Positions 53,317 through 62,889 of a stretch of DNA of 64,000 nt are shown here, piece after piece. The notes under the pieces are model-generated. The model saw nothing but the letters and a program-made list of their open reading frames with translations, was not told the origin of the DNA and did not search any database. The DNA comes from Hyphomicrobiales bacterium (GTDB taxonomy: Bacteria > Pseudomonadota > Alphaproteobacteria > Rhizobiales > Rhizobiaceae), in NCBI GenBank assembly GCA_900471925.1, contig UCGV01000003.1:310001-374000 (forward strand), given 5' to 3'. How positions within the stretch are numbered: position 1 is the stretch's first letter; every line of letters starts with the position of its first letter. The position numbers and the translations under genes are program-made.

Positions 53317-54327
53317 GTGGGTATGATCAAGACCGAAGCCAGCCTCGATGAACAGGCGATTGTCGCCGCCGCAGAAAGAGCGCTTTCCGATATCGCCGCC
53401 ATCCGCACGGAAGTTTCCAAGGTTATCTTCGGTCAGGAAAGCGTGGTCGAAAACACGCTTCTCGCCGTTCTCTCCGGTGGTCATGCCCTTCTCGTCGGTG
53501 TTCCCGGCCTTGCCAAGACGAGGCTTGTAACAACGCTCGGCGAAGTTCTCGGCCTTGCCGCAAACCGCATCCAGTTCACGCCGGACCTGATGCCTTCGGA
53601 TATTCTCGGTTCCGAAGTGATGGACCAGGACGAGAGCGGACGCCGCTCCTTCCGTTTCGTCAAGGGACCGGTCTTCGCCCAGCTTCTGATGGCCGACGAA
53701 ATCAACCGCGCTTCGCCGCGTACGCAGTCCGCGCTGCTGCAGGCCATGCAGGAATATCACATCACCATCGCCGGCCAGCGCTACGATCTGCCCTCGCCCT
53801 TCCACGTCCTGGCAACGCAGAACCCGCTGGAACAGGAAGGCACCTATCCGCTTCCGGAAGCCCAGCTCGACCGCTTCCTGCTGCAGGTCGACGTCAACTA
53901 TCCCGAGCTTGCCGCAGAGCGGCAGATCCTTCTGGAAACCACGGGCCTGACGGAAACCAGGCCCGAACCGGTCATCGATGCCGCCCGCCTCTCGGAAATC
54001 CAGACGCTGGTGCGCCAGATGCCGGTCAGCGATACCGTCGTCGACGCCATCCTCTCGCTGGTGCGCTCCGCCCGTCCGGGCCAGGGCAATGCCTCAACCG
54101 ACAAGAATGTCGCCTGGGGCCCAGGCCCGCGTGCCGGCCAGGCGCTGATGCTATGCGCCCGCGCCCGTGCGCTTTACGAAGGCCGCCTGGCGCCCTCGCT
54201 CGACGATATCTATGCGCTCGCCGAACCCATCCTCCAGCACCGCATGGCGCTGACCTTCGCCGCGCGTGCCGAAGGCATGTCGGTGCGCGACGTCATCGCC
54301 GGACTGGTCAAGCAGGCAAAGGGATAA
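53317..54327 (+). CDS. MoxR-family AAA+ ATPase
   Basis: 336 aa with a GTG start at 53317, chosen because GGAG (53307-53310) lies 6 nt upstream; an ATG at 53323 is the alternative. P-loop VGVPGLAKTRL near 63, MoxR signature IQFTPDLMPSDILGS, Walker B LLMADEINRASPRTQSALL and sensor ATQNPLEQEGTYPLPEAQLDRF. MoxR ATPases act as chaperones with DUF58 and VWA proteins. It is the first of five co-directional genes to 60564. Confidence 0.96.
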   Translation: MGMIKTEASLDEQAIVAAAERALSDIAAIRTEVSKVIFGQESVVENTLLAVLSGGHALLVGVPGLAKTRLVTTLGEVLGLAANRIQFTPDLMPSDILGSEVMDQDESGRRSFRFVKGPVFAQLLMADEINRASPRTQSALLQAMQEYHITIAGQRYDLPSPFHVLATQNPLEQEGTYPLPEAQLDRFLLQVDVNYPELAAERQILLETTGLTETRPEPVIDAARLSEIQTLVRQMPVSDTVVDAILSLVRSARPGQGNASTDKNVAWGPGPRAGQALMLCARARALYEGRLAPSLDDIYALAEPILQHRMALTFAARAEGMSVRDVIAGLVKQAKG

Positions 54328-54340
54328 GGAAGCGCTGCGC

Positions 54341-55261
54341 GTGGCATCCATCGGACAGATCGTCAATCCGACACCCGGCAGCGATGCCCTCTCCCGCGCA
54401 AGGCAGCGGGCTGCCCTCGTGCCGGATTGCCTGGTCGAAGCCAAGCGTATCGCCAACACCGTGATTGCCGGCTGGCATGGCCGCCGCAAGCGCGGCATCG
54501 GCGAGAATTTCTGGCAGTTCCGCCCCTATAGCGAAGGCGAAAGCCTGTCTCGCATCGACTGGCGCCGCTCGGCCCGAGACGACCATACCTATGTCCGCGA
54601 CCGCGAATGGGAAGCCGCCCATACGATCTGGCTCTGGGCCGACATGTCGCCCTCGATGATGTTCAAGTCGAGCTATGGCAGCGTATCGAAGGAAAGCAGG
54701 GCGCTGGTCATAATGCTGGCACTGGCCGAAATCCTCGCCCGCTCCGGTGAGCGCATCGGCTGCCCCGGCGTGATGGAGCCGGTCTCCGCCCGTAACGCGG
54801 CCGAACGGCTGGCGACAGCACTGATGCACGCCCCGCTGTCCGGCGGCATGCCTGAGACCGCGATGGTGCGTGGCTGGAGCGATCTGATCCTCATCGGTGA
54901 CTTCCTCGATGATGCGCCCGCCATCATGAGCCGCCTCGGCCCATTGGCCCGCCGTGGCCTGCGCGGCCATGTCGTCGAGATCGCCGACCCGGCCGAGGAA
55001 ATCTTCCCCTATAACGGCCGTACCGAATTCACCGATCCGGAAACCGGCGAAAGGCTGACCTCCGGCCGGGCCGAAAGCCTGCGTGAAGCCTATACGGCAG
55101 CCTATCTTGCCCGCCGCGAAAATCTCGGCCAGTCGCTGCGCCACCTCGGCTGGACCTTCGTCAGCCACCGCACCGATCATCTGGCGTCCGAAGCCCTGGT
55201 TGCCGTCCATATGTACCTTTCCGGAATGCCGGCAAAGGCGACGCATGGAGGGCAGTTTTGA
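54341..55261 (+). CDS. DUF58 protein (MoxR partner)
   Basis: 306 aa from a GTG at 54341, with AAGGA upstream. The DUF58 hallmark lies near residue 60-80: GRRKRGIGENFWQFRPYSEGESLSRIDWRRSAR, followed by YVRDREWEAAHTIWLWADMS and a von Willebrand-like region. DUF58 proteins bind the MoxR ATPase. It starts 13 nt after the moxR stop, and its own stop overlaps the TTG start of the next gene (TTGA). Confidence 0.93.
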   Translation: MASIGQIVNPTPGSDALSRARQRAALVPDCLVEAKRIANTVIAGWHGRRKRGIGENFWQFRPYSEGESLSRIDWRRSARDDHTYVRDREWEAAHTIWLWADMSPSMMFKSSYGSVSKESRALVIMLALAEILARSGERIGCPGVMEPVSARNAAERLATALMHAPLSGGMPETAMVRGWSDLILIGDFLDDAPAIMSRLGPLARRGLRGHVVEIADPAEEIFPYNGRTEFTDPETGERLTSGRAESLREAYTAAYLARRENLGQSLRHLGWTFVSHRTDHLASEALVAVHMYLSGMPAKATHGGQF

Positions 55262-58071
55262 ACGCGCTTCCCTTCGCCTTTGCCTATCCCGCCATCCTCG
55301 GCGCACTGATTGCCCTGCCCGTCATCTGGTGGCTGCTGCGGCTCACCCCGCCGCGCCCTCAGGCGGAAGTCTTCCCGCCGCTGAAAATCCTGGCCACGGT
55401 GTTGAAGCGCGAGGAAACGCCGGCGCAAAGCCCCTGGTGGCTGACGCTGCTGCGCATGCTGCTCGCAGCCGCCATCATCTTCGCGATCGCCGATCCGGTG
55501 TTCAATCCGCGTACCAGCTCGCTCGCATCGGGCGGTCCGCTCGTCCTCTTCGTCGATAACAGCTGGGCTTCGGCGCCCGATTGGGAGCGCCGCGTCCAGA
55601 CGGCCGACGCGCTGATAGACGATGCCGAATCCGCAGGTGCCATCGTCTCGATCGCCTTCACTGCCGAGCAGACCAATGACGCCACGCCGGGCACCGCTGC
55701 GGCTGCCCGCGAAAAGCTGCGCGCCGCCGAGCCGAAACCACTCGTGCCCGATCGCCAGCGCGCATTCGAGGCGCTGCGCGCCGCCCTCAACGGCACGCAT
55801 CCGGGTACGCTGGCCTTTCTCACCGACGGCACGGCAAGCAGCGACAACGATGCCCCGGTTCGCCAGCTTTCCGATCTTCAGCCCGCCGAGCTTCGTGTCA
55901 TCGAAGGTGATGCCGCTCAGACGGTCGCCATATCAGGCGCCACCAATACGGCCGATGCGATGACGGTGAAGGTGACGCGTCTCGCCCCAGGCGGACCAGC
56001 CTCTGTCCCCCTCAACGCGCAGGATGCACAGGGTCGCGTAATCGCCACTGGCCGGGCCGATTTCGCCGCAGGCCAGACCTCGGTCAATGCCGGCATTTCG
56101 GCTCCGTTCGAGATGCGCAACGATTTCGCCCGTGTCAGCATCAATACCGGTGCCACGGCAGGCGCCGTGCATCTGCTCGATGATGCCTTCAAGCGCCGCA
56201 GGGTCGTGCTCCTGTCCGGCGAAAGCGGCGATGAATTCCAGCCGCTGCTCTCGCCGCTCTACTACATCCAGCGGGCGCTTGAGCCCTATGCCGATCTGGT
56301 GCGCCCGAGCGATGCCGATCTGTCGGTTGCCATTCCCAAGCTGCTTGCCAACAATCCCTCTGTTATCATCATGGCCGATATCGGTCGCCTGCCGGAAGAT
56401 ACCTATGCGCCGCTGCAGCGCTGGATATCGAACGGCGGTATGCTGCTGCGGTTTGCCGGCCCGCGCCTCGCCGCTGCACCGGCCGAAGATCCGCTGATCC
56501 CGGTGACACTGCGCCAGGGCGAACGCGCGCTCGGCGGCAGCCTCTCATGGAGCGAACCGCAGGCGCTTGCCGAATTCCCGAACTTCGGCCCCTTCGCCGG
56601 CATAGCGCGCCCGACCGACGTGACGGTTAACCGCCAGGTACTGGCGGAGCCGACGCCCGATCTTGCCGAACGCACCTGGGCGAGCCTTGCCGATGGCACG
56701 CCGCTCGTGACCATGAACAAGATGAATGCCGGCCAGATCGTGCTCTTCCATGTCAGCGCCGAAGCGACCTGGTCGAACCTGCCGATCTCGGGCACATTCG
56801 TTGAAATGCTGCGCCACCTAATCCAGATCTCACGCTCGGGCGGCGTGACCTCCGAGGCAACGGGAAATGCCCGTGTTGCCGAAACCCTGCCGCCTTTCCG
56901 CATGCTGACGGCGAAGGGAACGCTGGTCACGGAAACCGGCAATGCCCGTCCGCTTATCCCGAACGCCAAGGCAGCGCCGGTAGCAAATTTCGATAATCCC
57001 CCCGGCCTTTACGGTTCCGAGGATGGTTTTGCGGCACTCAACGTCCTGCCTGACAATGCGGACCTGAAGCCTCTCGACATGGCCGGCGTCAATGTCGTAC
57101 GCGCCGGCCTTGTCGGCGGCGAGAGTTGGTCGGCCAAGCCGCTGCTGTTCTTCATCGCCTTCCTGCTGCTTCTCGCCGACAGCCTGATCGTGCTCTTCAT
57201 GAATGGCGCCTTCTCCCGTATGCGGCCACGTGCGCGTACTGTGGCGACGATTGCAGTGGCGCTTGCCGCCGGCCTCATGCTGCGGCCGGATATGCTGCGC
57301 GCCAACGATAGCCAGCCGGGCGACGACATCATCATGCAGCGGCTGGACAATACCCATCTCGCCTATGTCGTGACCGGTGAGCAGGATGTAGACAATATTT
57401 CCGAACAGGGGCTCAACGGCCTCACGCAGTTCCTGACCTATCGCACCACGCTGGAACCGGCCCCGCCCATCGGCCTCGATCTCACCAAGGACGAACTCGC
57501 CTTCTACCCGATCATCTACTGGCCGATCTCCGCGACAGCGCCGATGCCGTCCAATGCCGCGATCAGCCGTATCGACGCCTATATGCGCAACGGCGGCACA
57601 GTGCTTTTCGATACACGCGACCAGATCGACTCGCTCGACGGCGGCGGCGACACGACGGCGAACGGCCAGCGCCTGCAGCAGATCCTCGCCAATCTCGACA
57701 TTCCGCCGCTGGAACCCGTGCCGCATGATCACGTCCTGACCAAGTCCTTCTATCTTCTATCGAGCTTTCCCGGCCGCTACACCGGCAGTCCGCTCTGGAT
57801 CGAGGCACGGCAGAACAGCCAGACCAACGGCAACAAACCTGCTGTTGCCGCAGACGGCGTTTCGCCGATCCTGATCACGGCAAACGACTTTGCCGGCGCC
57901 TGGGCCGTAGACGAGAATGAAATGCCGGTGCTTCCGACCGTGCCGCCGGATGAAACGCAGCGCGAATACGCCTTCCGCGCCGGCGTCAACATCATGATGT
58001 ATATGCTGACCGGCAACTACAAGACGGACCAGGTCCACGTGCCCGACCTGCTCGAACGGCTGGGGCAATGA
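55258..58071 (+). CDS. Large membrane protein with BatA-like N-terminus and DUF4159 C-terminus
   Basis: 937 aa beginning at TTG 55258, with GGAGGG upstream. The N-terminal pair of membrane helices (FAYPAILGALIALPVIWWLLRLTPPRP, then TLLRMLLAAAIIFAI) matches the BatA aerotolerance regulator N-terminal domain. A VWA-like domain follows at about 95-215 (GPLVLFVDNSWASAPDWERRV). There is a membrane helix near 630-650 and a DUF4159 domain from about 690 (RLDNTHLAYVVTG, ELAFYPIIYWP, YMRNGGTVLFDTRDQ). Operon partners suggest it is remodelled by, or couples to, the MoxR/DUF58 pair in the envelope. The start overlaps the DUF58 stop. Confidence 0.93.
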   Translation: MNALPFAFAYPAILGALIALPVIWWLLRLTPPRPQAEVFPPLKILATVLKREETPAQSPWWLTLLRMLLAAAIIFAIADPVFNPRTSSLASGGPLVLFVDNSWASAPDWERRVQTADALIDDAESAGAIVSIAFTAEQTNDATPGTAAAAREKLRAAEPKPLVPDRQRAFEALRAALNGTHPGTLAFLTDGTASSDNDAPVRQLSDLQPAELRVIEGDAAQTVAISGATNTADAMTVKVTRLAPGGPASVPLNAQDAQGRVIATGRADFAAGQTSVNAGISAPFEMRNDFARVSINTGATAGAVHLLDDAFKRRRVVLLSGESGDEFQPLLSPLYYIQRALEPYADLVRPSDADLSVAIPKLLANNPSVIIMADIGRLPEDTYAPLQRWISNGGMLLRFAGPRLAAAPAEDPLIPVTLRQGERALGGSLSWSEPQALAEFPNFGPFAGIARPTDVTVNRQVLAEPTPDLAERTWASLADGTPLVTMNKMNAGQIVLFHVSAEATWSNLPISGTFVEMLRHLIQISRSGGVTSEATGNARVAETLPPFRMLTAKGTLVTETGNARPLIPNAKAAPVANFDNPPGLYGSEDGFAALNVLPDNADLKPLDMAGVNVVRAGLVGGESWSAKPLLFFIAFLLLLADSLIVLFMNGAFSRMRPRARTVATIAVALAAGLMLRPDMLRANDSQPGDDIIMQRLDNTHLAYVVTGEQDVDNISEQGLNGLTQFLTYRTTLEPAPPIGLDLTKDELAFYPIIYWPISATAPMPSNAAISRIDAYMRNGGTVLFDTRDQIDSLDGGGDTTANGQRLQQILANLDIPPLEPVPHDHVLTKSFYLLSSFPGRYTGSPLWIEARQNSQTNGNKPAVAADGVSPILITANDFAGAWAVDENEMPVLPTVPPDETQREYAFRAGVNIMMYMLTGNYKTDQVHVPDLLERLGQ

Positions 58072-58072
58072 C

Positions 58073-60145
58073 ATGACGCTCGATTATTCGCCCTTCCTGC
58101 CCTGGCCCTATCTCGCGGTTCTGACCGGCATCGCTCTCTTGATCGCTGCCTTCGCAATCTGGCGCGGCATTCGCGGCGCCTGGATCCGCACCGTGGCCGC
58201 CCTTGCGCTTCTCGCCGCCCTTGCCAATCCTGTGCTGCTGCAGGAAGACCGCGATCAGCTTTCGACCATCGTTCCCGTCATAGTCGACCGCAGCCAGAGC
58301 CAGCAGACGGCCGGCCGCATGGAGATGACGGATGAGGCGCTGGCAACGCTGAAGACCCAGCTTGCCCGTTTTCCGCAGATCGAGCCCCGTTTCGTCGATG
58401 TGAACGAGGACCGCAATTCGGACATGCCCTCCACGCGCCTCTTCGATGCGCTCTCGGCCTCGATCGCCGACGTTCCGCCCTCGCGTGTCGGCGGTGCGAT
58501 CATGCTCACCGATGGCGAAGTGCATGACGTTCCCGGCGTCAACCAGGCGCTCGGCTTCGATGCGCCGATCCACGGCCTGATCACCGGCAAGCCCAACGAA
58601 TTCGACCGCCGCATCGAGGTCATCAAGGCGCCGCGCTTCGGCATCGTCAACGAGGAGCAGCAGCTCGTGCTGCGCGTCTTCGACGACGGCCCGAGCCCCG
58701 GCGGCGTGGCCAATGTGACGGTGCGCCTGAATGGCGACGAGATCGCCACCCTGCAGGCGACACCCGGCCAGGACACGCCCTTCTCCTTCAAGGTGACGCG
58801 CGGCGGTCCCAACGTGCTGGAATTCTCCGTCGCCGGCATTCCGGGCGAAGTGACCGACGCCAATAACCGCGCCGTGCACATTATCGACGGTATCCGCCAG
58901 AACCTGCGCGTCCTCCTCGTTTCGGGTGAACCTCATGCCGGCGAGCGCGCCTGGCGCAATCTTCTGAAATCGGACGCCTCGGTCGATCTCGTCCATTTCA
59001 CAATTCTGCGTCCGCCGGAAAAGCAGGACGGCACGCCGATCAACGAGTTGTCGCTGATCGCCTTCCCGACCCGCGAGCTCTTCGTCGACAAGATCAAGGA
59101 TTTCGACCTGATCATTTTCGACCGCTATCAGGATCGCGCCAATGTCCTGCCGATGCTCTACTACGACAACATCGCGCAATATGTCGAAAATGGCGGTGCG
59201 CTGCTGATCGCGGCCGGCCCCGAACACGCGAGCCCGGAATCGATCGCGATGACGCCGCTTGCCTCCGTGCTGCCGGCGGAGCCGACCGGCCGGATGATCG
59301 AGCAGGCCTTCTATCCGCGCCTCTCCGAACAGGGCCGCAAACACCCGGTGACCCGCGGGCTCGACGGTTCCGGCGACGAGCCGCCGCATTGGGGTCGCTG
59401 GTTCCGCAGCGTCGATGTCGACCGTCCCCAGGGACAGACGGTCATGGTCGGCGCCGACAACCATCCGCTTCTGGTGCTGAACCGCGCCGGTCAGGGCCGC
59501 GTCGCGATGCTGCTTTCCGATCAGGGCTGGCTCTGGGCACGCGGCTTCGAAGGCGGCGGTCCGCATGTCTCGCTCTATCGTCGTATTGCCCACTGGCTCA
59601 TGAAGGAACCCGCGCTCGAGGAAGAGGCTCTGACGGCGCGCACATCCGGCCGCACGCTGGAAATCACCCGCCAGACGATCGGCGATGCGCCGGGCGATGC
59701 TGTCGTTCGCTATCCCTCGGGCAAGACCGAGAACCTGCCGCTGACGCAGACCGAGCCCGGCCTCTACAAGGCCGAAAAGCGCATGGACGAAATCGGCCTC
59801 TTCGAAATCCGCAACGGCGATCTGACGACGCTTGCCCATGTCGGCGCCGTCGATGCCCCCGAATTCAAGGCGATGATTTCGACGACGGCGGCGCTGAAGC
59901 CGATCACGGACAAAAGCCGCGGTCTCGTGACCCGCATCGTCAACAATGCCGGCGCCATTGCCGTTCCGCCGATCCTGCCGGTGCGCGGCCAGGTGCGCGT
60001 CGCCGACAATGACCGCATGCAGATCCGTATGACCAACGAAACCGTACTGAAGGGCATCAACACCCTGCCGCTCTTCGCAGGCTTTGCCGGTGTCGGCATC
60101 CTGCTTTTGGCCTTCGGCTCCATGTGGTGGCGCGAGGGGCGGTAA
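58073..60145 (+). CDS. Large membrane protein, glutamine-amidotransferase-like fold
   Basis: 690 aa, starting 1 nt after the previous stop. Two N-terminal helices (about 12-32, 42-58) and one C-terminal helix (about 664-686) frame a big periplasmic part. It includes a VWA-like region near 75-190 (PVIVDRSQSQQ, GGAIMLTDGEVHD) and a domain of the class I glutamine-amidotransferase-like superfamily from about 275-480 (VLLVSGEPHAGERAWRNLL, DLIIFDRYQDRANVLP). It lacks an evident catalytic Cys in an amidotransferase nucleophile elbow. Like the 937-aa protein, it belongs to the MoxR operon; function unknown. Confidence 0.92.
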   Translation: MTLDYSPFLPWPYLAVLTGIALLIAAFAIWRGIRGAWIRTVAALALLAALANPVLLQEDRDQLSTIVPVIVDRSQSQQTAGRMEMTDEALATLKTQLARFPQIEPRFVDVNEDRNSDMPSTRLFDALSASIADVPPSRVGGAIMLTDGEVHDVPGVNQALGFDAPIHGLITGKPNEFDRRIEVIKAPRFGIVNEEQQLVLRVFDDGPSPGGVANVTVRLNGDEIATLQATPGQDTPFSFKVTRGGPNVLEFSVAGIPGEVTDANNRAVHIIDGIRQNLRVLLVSGEPHAGERAWRNLLKSDASVDLVHFTILRPPEKQDGTPINELSLIAFPTRELFVDKIKDFDLIIFDRYQDRANVLPMLYYDNIAQYVENGGALLIAAGPEHASPESIAMTPLASVLPAEPTGRMIEQAFYPRLSEQGRKHPVTRGLDGSGDEPPHWGRWFRSVDVDRPQGQTVMVGADNHPLLVLNRAGQGRVAMLLSDQGWLWARGFEGGGPHVSLYRRIAHWLMKEPALEEEALTARTSGRTLEITRQTIGDAPGDAVVRYPSGKTENLPLTQTEPGLYKAEKRMDEIGLFEIRNGDLTTLAHVGAVDAPEFKAMISTTAALKPITDKSRGLVTRIVNNAGAIAVPPILPVRGQVRVADNDRMQIRMTNETVLKGINTLPLFAGFAGVGILLLAFGSMWWREGR

Positions 60146-60147
60146 GC

Positions 60148-60564
60148 ATGCCCGAATTCGAGCTCACCGCTTCACCATCGCCGGAAGAGCTCGCCGTCAT
60201 CAGCGATGGCCTGACGGCTTTCAACACGCAAGATGTCGGTCCGTCCGAACGGCAGGTGCTTGCCGTTCTGATCCGCGACACAGATGGCAAGGTGTCCGGC
60301 GGCCTCTCCGGCTACACCGCCTGGGGCTGGCTCTTCGTACAGTTACTCTACATACCCGACACGCTGCGCGGCAGCGGTATGGCCGGCAAGATCCTTGCGA
60401 AGGCGGAAGAGGAAGCCATCGCCCGCGGTTGCCGGGGCGCTTGGATTGATACGTTCAATCCGCAGGCGCTCAGCGCCTATCTGCGCCAGGGTTATGAAAT
60501 TTTCGGCGAATTGCCTGACTTCCCCGAGGGGCGGACACGGACATTCCTGAAGAAGATGTTCTGA
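60148..60564 (+). CDS. GNAT-family N-acetyltransferase
   Basis: 138 aa from the ATG at 60148, 2 nt after the preceding stop. The acetyl-CoA loop is LRGSGMAGKILAKAEEEAIARGC near 75-97, followed by WIDTFNPQALSAYLRQGYEIFGEL. It is probably co-transcribed with the MoxR operon but its role there is not evident. Convergent with the next GNAT gene (no gap). Confidence 0.92.
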   Translation: MPEFELTASPSPEELAVISDGLTAFNTQDVGPSERQVLAVLIRDTDGKVSGGLSGYTAWGWLFVQLLYIPDTLRGSGMAGKILAKAEEEAIARGCRGAWIDTFNPQALSAYLRQGYEIFGELPDFPEGRTRTFLKKMF

Positions 60565-61071
60565 CTATTTCCGCCAGGCGATCTTGCCCTTCAATCGCGC
60601 ATGCGTGTCTTCCGCAATCGGCACGACGAGCACACGGGCCGGATCGACGGGACCGGGAAATGTCAACGCGCCATAGGCAACCTTCTCGAAGCCGAGCGGA
60701 CAGTAATAGGGCGGATCACCGACGAGGATGACAGCTTCCGAGCCCTTGCGCTTGGCCGCCTCGACCGCGATACGCACCAGTTCCCGGCCGATACCCTTGC
60801 TCTTGTGCGATGGCCGCACGGCAAGCGGTCCGAGCAGATGCCCCTTCACCGTTCCCGCCAGAACCGGTGTCATCCGCACCGAAGCAATCGTCTCGCCATC
60901 ATCGGCGCAGATGAAGGAGAGCGAGAGGTCATGCGGTCCCTGCTCGCGAATGCGGGCTGCGGCACGCGTATGCCGCCCGGGGCCGAATGCTTCTTCATTG
61001 ATGAGTTCGATAGCCGCGTCGTGCGACGCATCCTCGGTGAGGTAGACGAGATCGTGCTTGTACATGAGCAT
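60565..61071 (-). CDS. GNAT-family N-acetyltransferase (YhbS-like)
   Basis: 168 aa from the ATG at 61071 (a second ATG 6 nt downstream is possible; neither has a good ribosome site). It shows IELINEEAFGPGRHTRAAARIRE, VRMTPVLAGTVKGHLLGPLAVRPSHKSKGIGRELVRIAVEAAKRKG and VGDPPYYCPLGFEKV, typical of the YhbS type. Substrate unknown. Stop codons of this and the upstream-convergent GNAT gene are adjacent. Confidence 0.92.
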   Translation of the reverse strand: MLMYKHDLVYLTEDASHDAAIELINEEAFGPGRHTRAAARIREQGPHDLSLSFICADDGETIASVRMTPVLAGTVKGHLLGPLAVRPSHKSKGIGRELVRIAVEAAKRKGSEAVILVGDPPYYCPLGFEKVAYGALTFPGPVDPARVLVVPIAEDTHARLKGKIAWRK

Positions 61072-61348
61072 GGGAACAGAGACCGGATAGACGCAGATAT
61101 ATGGGTTCGCGAACACGCCCTCAGGCGTTCGGGAGCATCAGCGTCGTCGCAGGCCTCTGAGAATAGACATCAAGCAGGATTCCAGAAATTCGTGAGGAAG
61201 GCGGATAGCAGGAAAAATTTCCGACGTCTATTGCAAAAATTCCATCTGGAATCGAGCTGGCGAGACGCAGTGTTCAATCTTTGCCGCCTGCAAAAGGTCG
61301 CGTGCTGCGATATGTATACGGCAACGAACAATTTCAAAGGTGAAACTC

Positions 61349-62338
61349 ATGGGCATGCTGGTAGACGGCGTCTGGCATGACGTCTGGTATGACACAAAGG
61401 AAACGAAGGGCCATTTCAAGCGCCAGCCCTCGCAATTCCGCAACTGGATCACGGCTGACGGCGAAGCCGGCCCGAGTGGCAAGGGCGGCTTCAAGGCCGA
61501 GGCCGACCGCTACCATCTCTATGTGTCGCTGGCCTGCCCCTGGGCGCACCGCACGCTGATCTTCCGCAAGCTGAAGAAGCTCGAAGACCTGATTTCCGTC
61601 TCGGTGGTCGATCCGCTGATGCTCGAAAACGGCTGGGAGTTCAGGACCAGCGATGGCGCTACCGGCGACCACCTCTTTGGCTCCCGATATCTCTGGGAGG
61701 TCTACGTCAAGGCCGATCCACACTATTCCGGGCGAGTCACCGTTCCGGTTCTGTGGGACAAACAGACGGGCACGATCGTCAGCAACGAGTCGGCTGAAAT
61801 CATCCGCATGTTCAACAGCGCCTTCAATCACCTGACGGGCTCGACGGCGGATTATTATCCCGAGGACCTGCGGGTAGATATCGATGCCCTGAACGATGTC
61901 ATCTACGACACGGTCAACAATGGCGTCTACAAGGCTGGCTTTGCCACCACTCAAGCTGCCTACGAAGAGAATGTCGTCAAGCTTTTCGAAACGCTGGACA
62001 AGCTCGACGAGCGCCTCGGCAAGACCCGTTATCTCCTGGGCGATCGCCAAACGGAGGCCGACTGGCGGCTCTTCACGACGCTGGTGCGCTTCGACCCTGT
62101 CTATGTCGGCCACTTCAAGTGCAACATCCGCCGCATCGAGGACTATGCCAATCTGTCAGCCTATCTGCGCGACCTCTACCAGACATCTGGTGTCGCCGGC
62201 ACGGTGAACCTGCGCCATATCAAGGAGCACTATTACCGCAGCCACAAGACGATCAACCCGACAGGCATCGTGCCATCAGGACCTGCACTCGATCTCGACC
62301 GGCCGCATGGCCGTGACAGGCTCGCAGCCGCAGCCTGA
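61349..62338 (+). CDS. Glutathione S-transferase family protein (Omega/ECM4, glutathionyl-hydroquinone reductase type)
   Basis: 329 aa from the ATG at 61349, with AAAGGTG upstream. The active-site Cys is in VSLACPWAHRTLIFRKLK (about residue 63), the pattern of xenobiotic-type S-glutathionyl-hydroquinone reductases. Also present: VPVLWDKQTGTIVSNESAEIIRMFN, the C-terminal helical domain YLLGDRQTEADWRLFTTLVRFDPVYVGHFKCN and the tail HKTINPTGIVPSGP. It reduces glutathionyl-hydroquinones with GSH. Monocistronic, tail to tail with a Nudix gene (3 nt). Confidence 0.95.
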   Translation: MGMLVDGVWHDVWYDTKETKGHFKRQPSQFRNWITADGEAGPSGKGGFKAEADRYHLYVSLACPWAHRTLIFRKLKKLEDLISVSVVDPLMLENGWEFRTSDGATGDHLFGSRYLWEVYVKADPHYSGRVTVPVLWDKQTGTIVSNESAEIIRMFNSAFNHLTGSTADYYPEDLRVDIDALNDVIYDTVNNGVYKAGFATTQAAYEENVVKLFETLDKLDERLGKTRYLLGDRQTEADWRLFTTLVRFDPVYVGHFKCNIRRIEDYANLSAYLRDLYQTSGVAGTVNLRHIKEHYYRSHKTINPTGIVPSGPALDLDRPHGRDRLAAAA

Positions 62339-62341
62339 ACC

Positions 62342-62821
62342 TCACCAGTAATGCGCAGGCTCCGCCTCGCCGCGGAGTTCGGCGAGCCTTCGCAATGTGG
62401 CGCCGGTCGTCCCCTCCGGCAGCTTGTCGATGTCAAAGAAGCCACTGTCGGAGATCTCCCAGTTCGGCTTACGCGGCGCGGTCTGCTCCACGGTCGTCCG
62501 GTAAAATATCACATGGTCGCGGCGGCTGACGGAGGTGTTGAAGTAGACGTGGAAGAGCTGCGGCTTGCCGACGATCCTGAGGTTGCCCTCCTCCCGCAAC
62601 TCCTTGATCAGCGCATCCCCTACCGTCTCGTTGCGTTCCACGCCGCCACCCGGCATATGCCAACCGTCGGTAAGGCCGTCACGCACGAGAAACAGGCGTC
62701 CCTGCTCGTCGAAACAGGCCGCGCGCACTCCCATCGTCATCCCGCGGGAAAATGCAAAAAACACGTGCAGCAGCCGCAGTAACACTTTCATGTGAAGGGG
62801 CCATTTTTGTTTGTCCGCCAT
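62342..62821 (-). CDS. Nudix hydrolase
   Basis: 159 aa. A short hydrophobic leader is followed by the Nudix box, PGGGVERNETVGDALIKELREEGNL, in which the canonical Arg of REUXEE is Lys (KELREE). Flanks: ACFDEQGRLFLVRDGLTDGWHMPGG and HVIFYRTTVEQT. Likely an ADP-sugar or nucleotide hydrolase; the substrate is open. Divergent from the metallophosphoesterase gene with under 70 bp between starts. Confidence 0.92.
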   Translation of the reverse strand: MADKQKWPLHMKVLLRLLHVFFAFSRGMTMGVRAACFDEQGRLFLVRDGLTDGWHMPGGGVERNETVGDALIKELREEGNLRIVGKPQLFHVYFNTSVSRRDHVIFYRTTVEQTAPRKPNWEISDSGFFDIDKLPEGTTGATLRRLAELRGEAEPAHYW

Positions 62822-62889
62822 GGTCTCTTTCAGGCTCTCATCACCGGGATGTGTTTGAATTGTAAAGAAGCTGGTCTATGTGTCGTTGC

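Noticed and set aside
57992..59839. A 615-codon minus-strand frame opposite the amidotransferase-like gene
   Set aside because: Antisense shadow in G+C-rich DNA; the plus-strand gene has domain features and operon spacing, whereas this frame has no motif or ribosome site.
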